A DNA stretch of 64,000 nt, taken from NCBI GenBank assembly GCA_029706075.1, contig JAINUG010000021.1:1809318-1873317 (forward strand). Direction: 5' to 3'. Position 1 is the first letter of the stretch. Each line of letters begins with the position of its first letter. A program made the translations under genes and the position numbers. Positions 10,184 to 20,046 of the stretch are shown here, piece by piece. The notes under the pieces were generated by a model. It saw only the letters and a list, made by a program, of their open reading frames with translations, was not told the DNA's origin and did not search any database. This stretch comes from Aldrovandia affinis. Lineage: Eukaryota; Chordata; Actinopteri; Notacanthiformes; Halosauridae.

Positions 10184-10897
10184 ATGATGTCCCCTACTCT
10201 TTCAGTTGATATAGTGTGATAAAATAGTGCTTGTGAATTTCATTCTTTTTTCTCCAGATTTTCCTTTACATTTATCTAAATTGACTAGAACACTAGGAAA
10301 CATTAAATGCTTAGTAGAAGAAATGATTGTTACTGCTCCGCTAAATTATTTTCTGCACACTTCAGGCAGAGGTTTTGTCTTTATTTCTATTGAATACTGT
10401 TGTACTCAACCTTGTTAATTTGAGATAATCTGGCAGTAATGAAATCACACATAATTAGCTACATCATTATACAACATTAAAGGGCAGTTTAGTGTGAGTC
10501 TTTAGCTCAGATCTCCATCTTTAGACCATGGATCTCTACCATAAAATAGCTGCTTGGCACCTCACCCTAATGCAGCTAGCCAAGTTTTCATCTTTTCATT
10601 TTCACACAGATCGGAAGGTGTCACTCGTACAATACGACTCTGGAATAATAAAATAATTGTTCACAGAATCCATCTTTATACCATCTCTATATCACCACAT
10701 AAAATACCTTTATTTGCTGCACTGTTTATTTATGTGAATTGAAGTGAATTTGAATGAAAATATTCTGATTCTTCATTCCACAAGGTGACAAATAAACAAA
10801 CATCACATTTTAGAGCACATATATTGCACAGTTATCTGTATATGCAACAAACACAGTACCACAGCGATATTGAGATGAAGCTGAATCTGGGCTATTG
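10184..10897. other. No gene or repeat recognised
   Basis: AT-rich DNA with chance reading frames only. Confidence 0.5.
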
Positions 10898-10905
10898 TAA
10901 ACAGC

Positions 10906-12153
10906 CAGGGTTGGGAGGGTTACTTTGTAAATGTAATTAGTGCCTGAATACTGATTACATGGCTCTGAAAGTAATCAGATACGAATACAGTTACATGTCT
11001 CAAAAAAGTTACATATTCAGATTACTTTTAAAATACTTTTGGAATACTTACTTTTTCCATCACAGATGGGTATGTTTTGGGGTACAGGAGACATTGGGAA
11101 GCTGTTATATAGCCAAAGGTGGTGCTACTTTTGCACAGGCCATGTTCACTTTTTTATTTTATCAGTAATAAATTTAAATAGTTATTACGCATTACACTTT
11201 GAAAAAGGATGTCATGTTCAACTTTCCACTGTGTAGAGGTCAGGTCAGCTTCTGTTCATTTAATAATAAATACTAATACATTTGAGATGTCAATTTAGCT
11301 AAATATATGCAACATTGTATCTGCATTTTTTGTTTTAGTCATCATCATTAACATGTTATGGAATTAGAATGGACAGATTAAAAATTAATCATAATAAAAA
11401 GCAATGGGAAACTGAAAGGCAAGTTATTTTACTGTTTTAATGGCTCATCATGAGCATAACTCAAACACAACATCTGAAACAATGTAATAACTTTTGAAAC
11501 TTTTTGGCACTGGAATAATATGTGAGGGATATGGCTTAGAAAAAGTGCCAGTGTTGGCGGGCTGTGTAGCGGTGAATGCATAACGTAATTGACGTATAGT
11601 AGGGTACAATTGGCTACCAAATAGGGAGAAAACTGGGAAAAATAAAAATAATAAAAGAAAAAAGAAAAGAAAAAGAAAATGTCATCATTTCAACAATAAA
11701 GAAAGCAGTACTTTTCTTGTAACAGCAAATTACTGTCAATGTTTCTCTGAGTGTGGTCCTTTAATGCCGACAGCATCTTTATTCCTGTTTTTAAATTTTT
11801 CAGGTTTTTTCTTGTTTAAACTGCATTTTTAACGGGGTTCTTGTCGCTGTCAATGTTTCTCTGAGTGTGGGCGTGCGTTTTTTTTTTAACCGCATTTTTT
11901 AACACATTTTTGGGGCTGTGTGATGATAATCATGTAGGTGTGAGAATTTCATGCTGTAGCTTTAGTAATGACTATCAGCTCATTAATGTTTGTAAGGAAA
12001 ACTTTCCACCAAGAATTCCAATAAGTATTCCAAAATGTATTCACTTTCAGATTACTCGTTTTTCAAATATAACGCGAGCTGAATACAGTTACTTGATTTT
12101 TGTATTCTGATTACGTAATGCTGTTACATGTATTCCGTTACAACCCAACCCTG
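10906..12153. mobile_element. Non-autonomous hAT element, 1.25 kb
   Basis: The left end is CAGGGTTGGGAGGGTTACTT; the right end read inverted is CAGGGTTGGGTTGTAACGGA. The flanks carry the perfect eight-base duplication TAAACAGC (10898-10905 and 12154-12161). Both ends continue with GTAAT/ATTAC-rich sequence. No transposase motif is visible inside. A 24-base segment, CTGTCAATGTTTCTCTGAGT and onward, occurs twice in direct orientation at about 11733 and 11847. A SINE relic lies at 11550-11685. Confidence 0.9.
11550..11685 (+). mobile_element. Truncated SINE inside the hAT element
   Basis: The segment ends CAATTGGCTACCAAATAGGG, then AGAAAACTGGG and an A-rich tail. The SINE at 63563-63903 ends with the near-identical AATTGGCTACTAAATTGGG and AGAAAAAA. 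The tRNA-like head is not clear here, so the copy is probably 5'-truncated. It lies wholly inside the hAT copy, so it may be a later insertion. Confidence 0.55.
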
Positions 12154-12161
12154 TAAACAGC

Positions 12162-15058
12162 CTATTAGTAATCAATAGGATAAGAAGTGTGGCTGATACT
12201 ATATAAAACATTAGAAGTGATCAGAACTACCCAGGGAACATGAGTGAATGGGCCAGGAAAAGCAGCCCTTTGTATGCACAGCAGGACCATGATTGCAGCA
12301 GATCCTCAGCAGATTTTCTGTCACACTGTAGTGGTGAATAATCTATGGAGGGGATATTTAAGGTCAAGAAAGGTGGTGAGTCAAAGAAGAATGTGTGCTA
12401 TGCAAGAGACAGGTACTGATTGTAGTAGCCATGCGGGTCTGAAAGTCAGCTGGAAAGCGTTATGGAAATGCTCTTTGAATTATTCATGCTGCCATTGTAA
12501 TTCAGAATCACTCTACAGCATGTATGCCCCCTTGGGTTATCGTGTGCGTCTGCAAAAGGTCTAACATTGGAAGGTTTTGTTTAAAATGTTTACTTTGTGA
12601 ATCAAGAAAATAAGAAAACCCCTATGTAAGCAGACAGTGAAGCAGGCTTGGAATCCCAAAAGCTCCTCATGCACTCATATTTATTTTCCGGTTTTTGGTA
12701 TTCTATTTTTTTGTGACATGCCCAAGCAGGGAAGACTCATGAGGGCTTTTTATTGACCCAGCAGAGTGATCCACAACATGTCCGCATTACCATTCAGGTC
12801 TTGCCTCTAACAGCAGTACTCACACGCACAGGTCTAAAATGAGAATTACCCTACCTTAATAAACAGGCCCTTTTCTCACCTATGGAACTAATTATTTGCC
12901 TTCACCTAGGACACACAAGATCAATATTAACTGTATTAACCTAAACACCAAAAACCCATTCATAGTGCATTGGCATTAGCATAATACACCCAATTGCAAA
13001 TACATGCATATCTCATGATTCCTGGAAACCTGCCTCTTTTAACATAACCTGGCAATCATGCTGAAGCCACAGAAACTGGAGAAAGGGACAGGAACAGGCC
13101 CTACATACCATAAAACAATGCAAGTTAGAAAAAAATAAAATAATAATCACTCATGGCAAATATTATTATTTACCTGTGTGGACTTCTAATAAATGAAGAA
13201 AAAAACAACAATCAATACAATATGGTACCACTGTAGGAAATGATGTTCCCTCCTGTGCAAGCGACACTTCAGAATTCAATACCAGGACCTTCACAAACAA
13301 ATATGCATTTATCACGCTGGCATGTTATGCGAGTATGTGATTGATCACTTTTCCACTAGAAAATAAAAAACATAACTTTGTTTCATATAAATATGCATAT
13401 TCTCCAGCACTCACTGAGGCAAATATCTGAAAGAAACAATATATAAATGTACTCTAATATATGCGGCTATTCATTGGATGTCATATTCTATAATAATCCA
13501 ATCATACCAATGGAATAGCTTAAGCCTCTGTGTTTCTTGACTTTTCCATTTGGGAACATGATGTACAATTTAAAAAAATTGTACATGGATGTTGTGGTTG
13601 CTGATCTCTCTTCTATATTATGTACAAGACAATTTCAGCACTTTACTTTGCAGATCTATTTATGGTTTTCACTTATCCTGACCTCTCATCAATATTCCTG
13701 GTCCTGCTGAACTCAACATCTGTCATCAAATGCTGCCATCAACATCTTTTAAACATTCCCTTTAATCCTTCTTTTTTTAATCCTATTGGAAACATGAACA
13801 CCAAAACACCAAAAAAGAAATGGACATCAAAAGTCAAGGTTGAGTTGAAATCGGTTGAACTTGGTACCAACGCTAATGATTTGTTTTAATAGATCATAAT
13901 GGCCCATGCATTTGAAACAATAATAATGCAACAAGTCATACATATTTGTAAAACAAGAGTATGCATTAAGCCACCATACAAAACTCAAAGGTCTGTGGAA
14001 TATTGTGTAAAGTGTGTTCAATGGCAGTCAAATAATTACTCAGCCTATATACAGTACATGTAGAAATGCACACTATGTTTTTTTTTTACTTAACTATAGT
14101 ACACAACATATTTTAAGGCCTGCCTGAGAAGACAGATAGACACTTTTGGAGGCATAGGATAATATAATAATATTGTAGTAAAATTGTAACTTTGGTGGCA
14201 GTGTGAAGCCATGGTTTTAGACAAAAGAACTGAGATAAAGTTGGACAGACTAATCCCTTTGAGAATCTTTTAAATCAACTGCAGTAAACAGTGCATGGGG
14301 TGCACTAGCCCAGAAACCAGATCTTATTTAACAACATGCTGAGGAGGTATGAAGTCATGGGATATTCAATTGATTTGTAATATGTATGATATAATATATG
14401 GTATGCATAATATATGTCACCTTGACTCGCTGAAGATGTGTAGAGTATAAATGTGGCCATGGGTGTGTTAGTTTTTATGTGTGGGGATACAGTAAAAAAA
14501 ATTATGCCTTTAACCGCGTATCATTTTTAGATATGGGCATGCCAATGCGTGAAATGTGCACAGAATGCATGTGACGTGAGATATCAGCTGTAAGCAGTTA
14601 ATATAACACGTGAAGTCAAGGAGCTTATTCACTTTATGCGCTACTACCATGCCAAAATAAACAAAAGCATGACTGAACACAAAAATGGCACCAAGCCATG
14701 TCTGGTCTGGATCTTCTTCTTTGGTCTGGAATGGCATTGTGCATATATGGCAGCTAAGTGTTTCATTGAGTAATCTCATCCTAATCAATCTAAAATAAAT
14801 GATCTCAACAAAAACATTTTAAACTTAAAAACCCCAAGTCACTCTCATATACAATGCATGCTCTTTATATATCTACAAAAACACTTGCAAAAATGGATCT
14901 CTATTCATCTTTCCTGACAATGACAGTACACGTCCACAGTCCACAGTATCTTTGTCTTTTCACTTCCCTTATTTTTAATTACAATGTCAGAAGAGTTGCA
15001 CAATGCCAGCTTGTTGCTGCTCTGGGCTTTAAAAAGTAGTACAGCCATATGCAGTATG

Positions 15059-15060
<2 letters not shown>
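12162..15060. other. No gene recognised; one perfect hairpin
   Basis: About 2.9 kb of AT-rich DNA. A perfect 11-bp inverted repeat with a four-base loop lies at 13561-13586 (ATGTACAATTT-AAAA-AAATTGTACAT). The 106-codon plus frame at 12244-12564 resembles no family I know and is probably random. Confidence 0.45.

Positions 15061-15107
<47 letters not shown>
15061..15107. repeat. (AC)n microsatellite
   Basis: About 23 uninterrupted AC units. It creates the alternating Cys-Val frames on the minus strand, which are not genes. Confidence 0.98.
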
Positions 15108-15108
<1 letters not shown>

Positions 15109-15439
15109 CCTTTAGAGACAGAACTAAAATGTACCCTGGATTTGTAACGATGCCATGGATCGGTTGGATAGGTAGATGGCAAGACACACACTCACTCACA
15201 CTCACACTCATTCCTACATCCCTTTGGGCACCACAAAGCTCATAAGACAAAATATTAGAGGTAAAACCTCCATATCCAACTGTTCTGATCTGATCAATAG
15301 GCAATATGAATATATCATTATAGTCTCAAAGTTTCATTAAAATTTAACTTGGCAATGCACTTTGCACATTGACTGTATATGGAAACTAGGTTTATCTCAT
15401 AATTGAGATTTTACAAAGTATAAACTTTTTTGATTGCAA
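15108..15439. other. No feature recognised
   Basis: Spacer between the microsatellite and the Tc1 inverted repeat, with a few ACTCACAC repeats near 15190. Confidence 0.5.
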
Positions 15440-15460
15440 AAGGGTTTGGATATCCCAGTG

Positions 15461-15700
15461 ATCACTGTTGGCTCAATAATCAAGAAGTGGAAGCTGCATC
15501 ATACCACCCAGACCCTGCCTAGAAAAGGCTGTGCCTCCAAAGTCAGTGACCACACAAGGAAGCCACTCTGAGGCCAACAATGACTCTAAAAGAGCTACAG
15601 AGCTCAGTGGATAAGAATGAAGTAATAGTGCATCACTCAACAATATCAAGAGCACTGCATAATACTGGCCTGCATGGCAGGGTGGTAAGAGAAAGCCATT
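15461..15700 (+). pseudogene. Tc1 transposase N-terminal DNA-binding region, degraded
   Basis: From about 15464 the plus strand reads TVGSIIKKWKLHHTTQTLP, then RKGCASKVSDHTRKPL, which corresponds to the second helix-turn-helix of the Tc1 paired-like domain (TVGSIIKKW...LPR.G...K.SD..R). Beyond 15560 the match continues only with in-frame stops, ending near LACMAGW. The catalytic domain is absent. Part of this coding segment is duplicated in inverted orientation on the right side of the foldback structure. Confidence 0.75.
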
Positions 15701-15751
15701 ACTATAGTCACTGAGTTTGGAGGGACAGCCTTTTATAGGCAGGGTCTAGGT

Positions 15752-15976
15752 CAGGGGTCCCCAACCCTGGTCCTGGAGGGCTACTGGGTCTGCTGGTTTT
15801 TGTTCCAGCCCTTCACTAACACACCTGATTTGAACATTAATTGCCTTGACGAGCAGTTGATTAGTGGAATCAGGTGTGTTAGTGAAGTGATTAATGGAAT
15901 CAGGTGTGTTAGTGAAGGGCTGGAACAAAAGCCTGCACACCCAGTAGCCCTCCAGGACCAGGGTTGGCCACCCCTG
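15752..15976. mobile_element. Palindromic hAT MITE
   Basis: The ends are CAGGGGTCCCCAACCCTGGT and, inverted, CAGGGGTGGCCAACCCTGGT. The inverted repeat continues for roughly 80 bases, so the 225-bp element is nearly a full hairpin. The flanks carry the perfect eight-base duplication GTCTAGGT (15744-15751 and 15977-15984). It interrupts the right arm of the Tc1 foldback and is therefore younger than it. Confidence 0.93.
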
Positions 15977-16504
15977 GTCTAGGTGGTATGATGTACTTTC
16001 TACTTCTTGATTATTGAGCCAACAGTGATCACTGGGATATCCAAACCCTTAGATATTGTTTTATATCCTTCTCCTAATCTATGCCTTTTGGCAGGGGCGG
16101 CGAGAGGGGGTGGCTTAATGGGCTTAGGGTCCAAGGGGGGCTTCAGCCCCTGCCCTTTTGCCCTCAGAGTCAAAAAGTGTCCTTTTTTGGCTGGTCTTAA
16201 TTGTCTTTATTTTTTTCATTATTTGTTATTGAAATTTTATCAAATATAAAGAGGGAAATGTATAGTAGTATTCACGAAAAAATACACCTTATCAATTTAA
16301 AAAGTACTCCGCCCCCTTCCAAATGGTTTTGTTTCAATCAATCAATCAACGTCGCATCTTCCGACATTCCAAATACAACTTGTCACGAAAAGCACCGCAT
16401 TCCCAGCCCCTGTTCGGTTACGGTGAATGATATCACTCAGGTAGGCACTGTTTTAATTATGAAACCACGATTAAACAAGACTTACTTACTTTTTATGTTA
16501 TATA

Positions 16505-17058
16505 CACTACCGTTCAAAAGTTTGGGGTCACCTGCTGGAAATGATTTTTATCTCATAATTGACAATGCTTTACACCTTATACATTTCTGTAAATACTTTA
16601 AAATGACAAAAAAACACATGTAACAATGAACAAAATGAACATCAAAGAAATGTTCAAGAAAATTATATTGAAAATTGAATCTGGGATTCCTCAAAATAGT
16701 CACCCTTTGGCGTGAGAATAGCCTCACAAACAGTGGCCATTCGGTTAATAAGTTTTAGCAGGAAATCACCCGACATGTTTTCCCAGCTATCCTGCAGCAA
16801 TTCCCAGAGAAACTTGTGGGTTGCTTTGCTTTGACTCTTCCTTTCCAGTTTGTCCCATACAAGTTCTATGGGATTGAGGTCTGGACACTGGGCAGGCCAG
16901 GTCTTTAGTTCGAGTTGTTGTTCACATTCCTCCTTCACCAGATAGTTCTTGCACAACTTCAAGGTGTGTTTCGGGTCGTTATCTTGCTGAAGAATGAAGG
17001 AGTGCCCGATTAGCCATAGTCCAGATGGAAGGTGACCCCAAACTTTTGAACGGTAGTG
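16505..17058 (-). mobile_element. Tc1/mariner deletion derivative, copy 1 (DD38E-like)
   Basis: The inverted ends are CACTACCGTTCAAAAGTTTG with the mirror at the right end, and TA flanks lie at 16503-16504 and 17059-17060. The 554-bp copy keeps only the C-terminal part of a minus-strand transposase gene, so the DNA-binding domains and the first catalytic Asp are lost. An almost identical copy lies at 57105-57657; I count about eight differences by eye. Because both copies have the same deletion, the shortened form itself was mobilised in trans, as MITEs are. Confidence 0.92.
16663..17058 (-). pseudogene. Tc1-type transposase C-terminal fragment, uninterrupted
   Basis: The minus frame reads from the element's right end through SFILQQDNDPKHT and CPDLNPIELVWDKL to a stop near 16663. 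QQDND holds the second catalytic Asp and NPIE the catalytic Glu of the DDE nuclease. I count 38 residues between the first Asp of QQDND and that Glu, against 34 in typical Tc1, so the family fits the described DD38E group (called Intruder) better than DD34E. The open frame runs past the element's end to about 17100, but that part is host sequence. Without the first Asp and the DNA-binding domains it cannot be an active transposase. Confidence 0.85.
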
Positions 17059-17369
17059 TATATAACTATGAAGTAGGTCAGTAGGACTTGCCACCTTCAC
17101 GCTGTAATTTTGTCATTACTAGCCTCAGTACTCGCGAGCAAGTAAGCTAGTCTAATTATAATTAAAACGACATTATCTCCGTCATGCAGGACAACTTACA
17201 AATATGCAATGAATTTCTGAAGCAGGCAGTTACATTTTGCATAGTTCTGCTAGTTTAGTGTAGTCACCCCCTTTTCTTTATAGCCAGTTTTCTAAAAACG
17301 TGATGTTTAAAAGTATTTTATTGTTTGGGCATGTAGCAGTGTGTTTCCCTGTTAAAATAAAAGTTCCAA

Positions 17370-17391
17370 TCAATCAATCAATCAATCCATT
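17370..17391. repeat. (AATC)n short tandem repeat
   Basis: About five AATC units inside the hAT element; a shorter run of the same motif lies near 16338. Confidence 0.85.
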
Positions 17392-17540
17392 TTGATTCGG
17401 AAATAAGAAGCAGCATAAATGCTGCTAGAAGAGGCAAATACACCTATCTCCAATGAAAGGCAAAATACTTCTCACCTCCCTGACCCTGGATCAGTTTTTC
17501 AGCCATATGCACAGATGTAACAAATATATAAATGTGTTTA

Positions 17541-17570
17541 AGTAGTGTGTGCGTGCGTGCGTGCGTGTGT
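17541..17570. repeat. GT/GCGT short tandem repeat
   Basis: GTGTGTGCGTGCGTGCGTGC, an imperfect microsatellite inside the hAT element. Confidence 0.85.
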
Positions 17571-18212
17571 TTTTGAATATAATATAATACTGTGGTTTCT
17601 TTTCCTCTCAGTGTGATGCCCAAAAACATGTTACTAAAATCAAACTGTATTTCAGTAATTGTACCATATGTCTCATTTATAAAATATATGCAGTGTAACA
17701 AAATGATACAGATGAAAACAGAAGGAAGTTATGAAACCCCAAATTCAGGGGGCTTATGTATCAAGCATGTCAGAGTAGGACTGCTGATCTAGAATCTTAT
17801 CATTACTTATAATGAAAGGTAAAACAGGTCCCAGGTTCTTTCTCAAAGAAACCACTGATCTAATGTGACTGAATTGGTCTAAACAACTGAACACTGACTG
17901 ACTGCATTACTTACACTGACTGACTTGCATTACTACATCAAATCTGTGGTTTCTTCATGGAATAATGTGTTTCAGTAGAATTTAAACAGGTCCCATGTTA
18001 TGAACATAGTGTGTGATTATGGATAGCGGCGGTGTGGCAACATCGGGGTGGGAATAGTGCATGTCGGTGGGGTGAGTGCCCCTTTTTTTAGCTTTTAGCT
18101 TGAGCCCCTGCCCCCCAAAATGTCTGTGCACGGCCCTGCGTGTATGCCTTGTCTCTGTTTGTGGGCTAAGCCCCAAATGTCTTCAACCCCTAGCGCCGCC
18201 CCTGCCTTTTGG

Positions 18213-18554
18213 TTACCACAGCTTCCGGCTTCCTGAGAAGGCTCTTTAGTCTTTCCTTCAAATTCACTACCCGACAAATGATCCTCACAAAGACAGGTGT
18301 TTTTAATCCTGAAATCAAGACAATCACTGCTATAGCACACAGACAGAGGCCAAACAACCTATTGTGTGGCTTGTTATGATAATGTTTTGCATCTGCATTT
18401 ACTTACAGCCAGAGGACAGGGTTTGAATAATTTAGCAATTAACATTTTTCTATTTTTTTAATTTTACATATCTATTTTTTTTCACTTGGTTAACAAATGC
18501 ATGGAGTATGTTGTATTTATAACAGATAGTATTTCCTAAATGAAAGTATCAAAA
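18213..18554. other. No feature recognised
   Basis: AT-rich spacer after the hAT element. Confidence 0.5.
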
Positions 18555-18612
18555 ATAAAAGCTTGAAAGCAACAAAATGTGAAAGGTCTGAGTACTTTTG
18601 GCAGGCACTATA
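18555..18612. mobile_element. Possible end fragment of a salmonid-type Tc1 element
   Basis: The text AACAAAATGTGAAAGGTCTG, then AGTACTTTTGGCAGGCACTATA, resembles the end of common fish Tc1 elements. There the corresponding text is GTCTGAATACTTT followed by a GGCACTGTA terminus. No partner end was seen nearby, so this is a fragment at most. Confidence 0.5.
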
Positions 18613-19199
18613 TACTGTACATGTAATTTAATCATTACAAGGACAACAGTTTTAACTTAAAGAGATACATCGCACAGTTAAGCCCACAAAATTGTAGCTG
18701 GAAGTGCAAGAGCAAGAGTTGTAGACCTAGCTAACAAGCCATTGATGATTTTGAATATATTTTAAATACATTTTGTGTGCTTGTGCACATGGGGGGTGTT
18801 TTAAAATCCGTATTCTCATTTGGCCATTTGAGTGACTGAGATACAGCAAGGAAACCCCTTTAAATTGATAGACTGTTGACTATTTTCTAATTAAAAACAC
18901 CCATGCCATTTAGCACTGAATAATGCAATGTACTAGGAACTCAGGGAAAATCCATTTTTTCCATCTGTGGGCATGTGTTGGTATGAGATAATTGAATTGA
19001 ATTCAGTGCAACCCAAGCCAGACCCCCTATTTCAGACACGGTGCATATCTCAAGTCAGAATATGTGTATCTTTGATATGCTTATGGCCCTTAGAGTTACG
19101 GCCCTGTTGTTCTACCCCTCCTGTGATTGTTACCATATTACTACCAGCTAATTACATGATATTGAATATGAATTCAATAAAACAACTGTGGAATACAGA
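18613..19199. other. No gene or repeat recognised
   Basis: AT-rich DNA with chance frames only. Confidence 0.5.
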
Positions 19200-19375
19200 T
19201 TTACCTACAGGGTCCTAGTTTAACTATGTGGTTGCTCCTAGCACCTGGAACTGTACTTCCCGCTAGGGTGGTTTTCAGCTAAACTGTTCTTGACTACGGT
19301 TAACACTTTGTTGTACGTCGCTCTGGATAAGAGCGTCTGCCACATGCCTGTAATGTAATGTAATGTAATGAATAG
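19200..19375 (+). repeat. LINE 3' end with L2-type tail
   Basis: The clear part is TTGTTGTACGTCGCTCTGGA, then TAAGAGCGTCTGCCACATGCC and (TGTAATG)n to about 19375. The tail unit TGTAATG differs from the AAAATGT unit of the copies at 0, 46.8 and 55.7 kb, so this is another subfamily. The left boundary is approximate. Confidence 0.65.
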
Positions 19376-19544
19376 TTGTAATGTCAGCTTTTCTTATAAT
19401 TGCACTCATTTTATTATGCTGTATTAAAAAAATCTCATAATTTTTAAATAGTTGTGTTACGACCCATTAAAACTACACGCACTGCAATAGTCACGTGGTG
19501 AACCAATACAGGACGTGACAAACAAATATCCCCTCGAGTCAGGA

Positions 19545-19550
19545 TTTATT
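19545..19550 (-). terminator. Polyadenylation signal of the minus-strand LTR
   Basis: AATAAA on the minus strand (TTTATT on plus), 90 bases before the LTR's 3' end and downstream of its TATA box. Confidence 0.55.
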
Positions 19551-19884
19551 TAGGACAAACGACAGATAATGGACATTCTCACAGGTCATCGAAGGAATAT
19601 ACAAAAAATAAAAAGTCTAGCTAAGCCCTAGCTGTAGACAAGATAGATTTTAACCTCTCTCCTGTATACATCCGAAGGACGTTCTTCCGCAAACTGCTTG
19701 CCCTACTCTAGCTTGACTAGCTATCCAAAAGTACATAAGAAAAGGTATCACACAAGACAAGGTGGACAAGCAAGTGAAGCAAAAATCTTTGCAAGTTTCT
19801 CAAAACACAGCTGAATGGCACAAAATCATAGAAGGCAAAAATTGTGGCGTTCTCTCTCTTCTTTTCGTCTCTCCCCCCACCCCC

Positions 19885-19892
19885 CTTATATA
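19885..19892 (-). promoter_or_regulatory. TATA box of the minus-strand LTR
   Basis: TATATAAG on the minus strand within GGAGTATATAAGGGG, the usual U3 promoter setting. Confidence 0.6.
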
Positions 19893-20046
19893 CTCCAGAC
19901 AGGGGTGTGACCAGACGAGGTTGAGGACAGTGCAGTTGAGGATGGTCCAATCAGGTCCAGGGTGATCACAAAGCCCAAGCATGTCCTCAGACAGCAATCA
20001 AACACCTGTTATTCTCGAGGTCAAATAAGTTCAACCATAACAGTTG

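Larger units (their letters stand above)
15440..16050. mobile_element. Tc1-type fragment as an inverted-repeat (foldback) structure
   Basis: The left arm (about 15440-15550) and the right arm (about 15707-15743 plus 15985-16050) are inverted copies. AAGGGTTTGGATATCCCAGT opens the left arm, and its complement closes the right arm. The match runs for about 110 bases with few mismatches once the hAT MITE at 15752-15976 is set aside. The arm sequence itself is Tc1 transposase coding DNA, not a terminal repeat. The structure therefore looks like an inverted duplication of an internal transposon segment with a spacer of about 155 bases. Confidence 0.75.
16092..18204. mobile_element. Non-autonomous hAT element, 2.1 kb, with nested Tc1
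   Basis: The ends are CAGGGGCGGCGAGAGGG on the left and, inverted, CAGGGGCGGCGCTAGGGG on the right. The flanks carry the perfect eight-base duplication CCTTTTGG (16084-16091 and 18205-18212). Both ends contain an AGCCC(C)-rich block inside the terminal repeat (CTTCAGCCCCTG; CTTGAGCCCCTG). No hAT transposase motif is visible. A 554-bp Tc1 derivative sits at 16505-17058, so the hAT copy was about 1.56 kb before that insertion. Two AATC-type runs (about 16338 and 17370) and a GTGCGTGC run (17541-17570) lie inside. Confidence 0.88.
19455..20042 (-). mobile_element. Solo LTR, minus strand
   Basis: The plus-strand ends are TGTTACGACCC and CCATAACA, an inverted TGTTA/TAACA pair. The flanks are GTTG (19451-19454 and 20043-20046); the duplication could be the five bases AGTTG if the terminal A is shared. 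Read on the minus strand it has TATATAAG (19885-19892) followed about 335 bases later by AATAAA (19545-19550), the expected U3-R-U5 order. It is 588 bp long with no internal retrotransposon sequence beside it, so it is a solo LTR. The reading frames across it are not genes. Confidence 0.8.

Noticed and set aside
12244-12564. 106-codon plus frame
   Set aside because: No domain, no relative known to me, no regulatory or splice context; length is within chance for 64 kb on six frames.
14905-15304. Cys-Val-rich and His-Thr-rich frames at 15 kb, 27 kb and 41.7 kb
   Set aside because: They are translations of (AC)n or (GT)n microsatellites.
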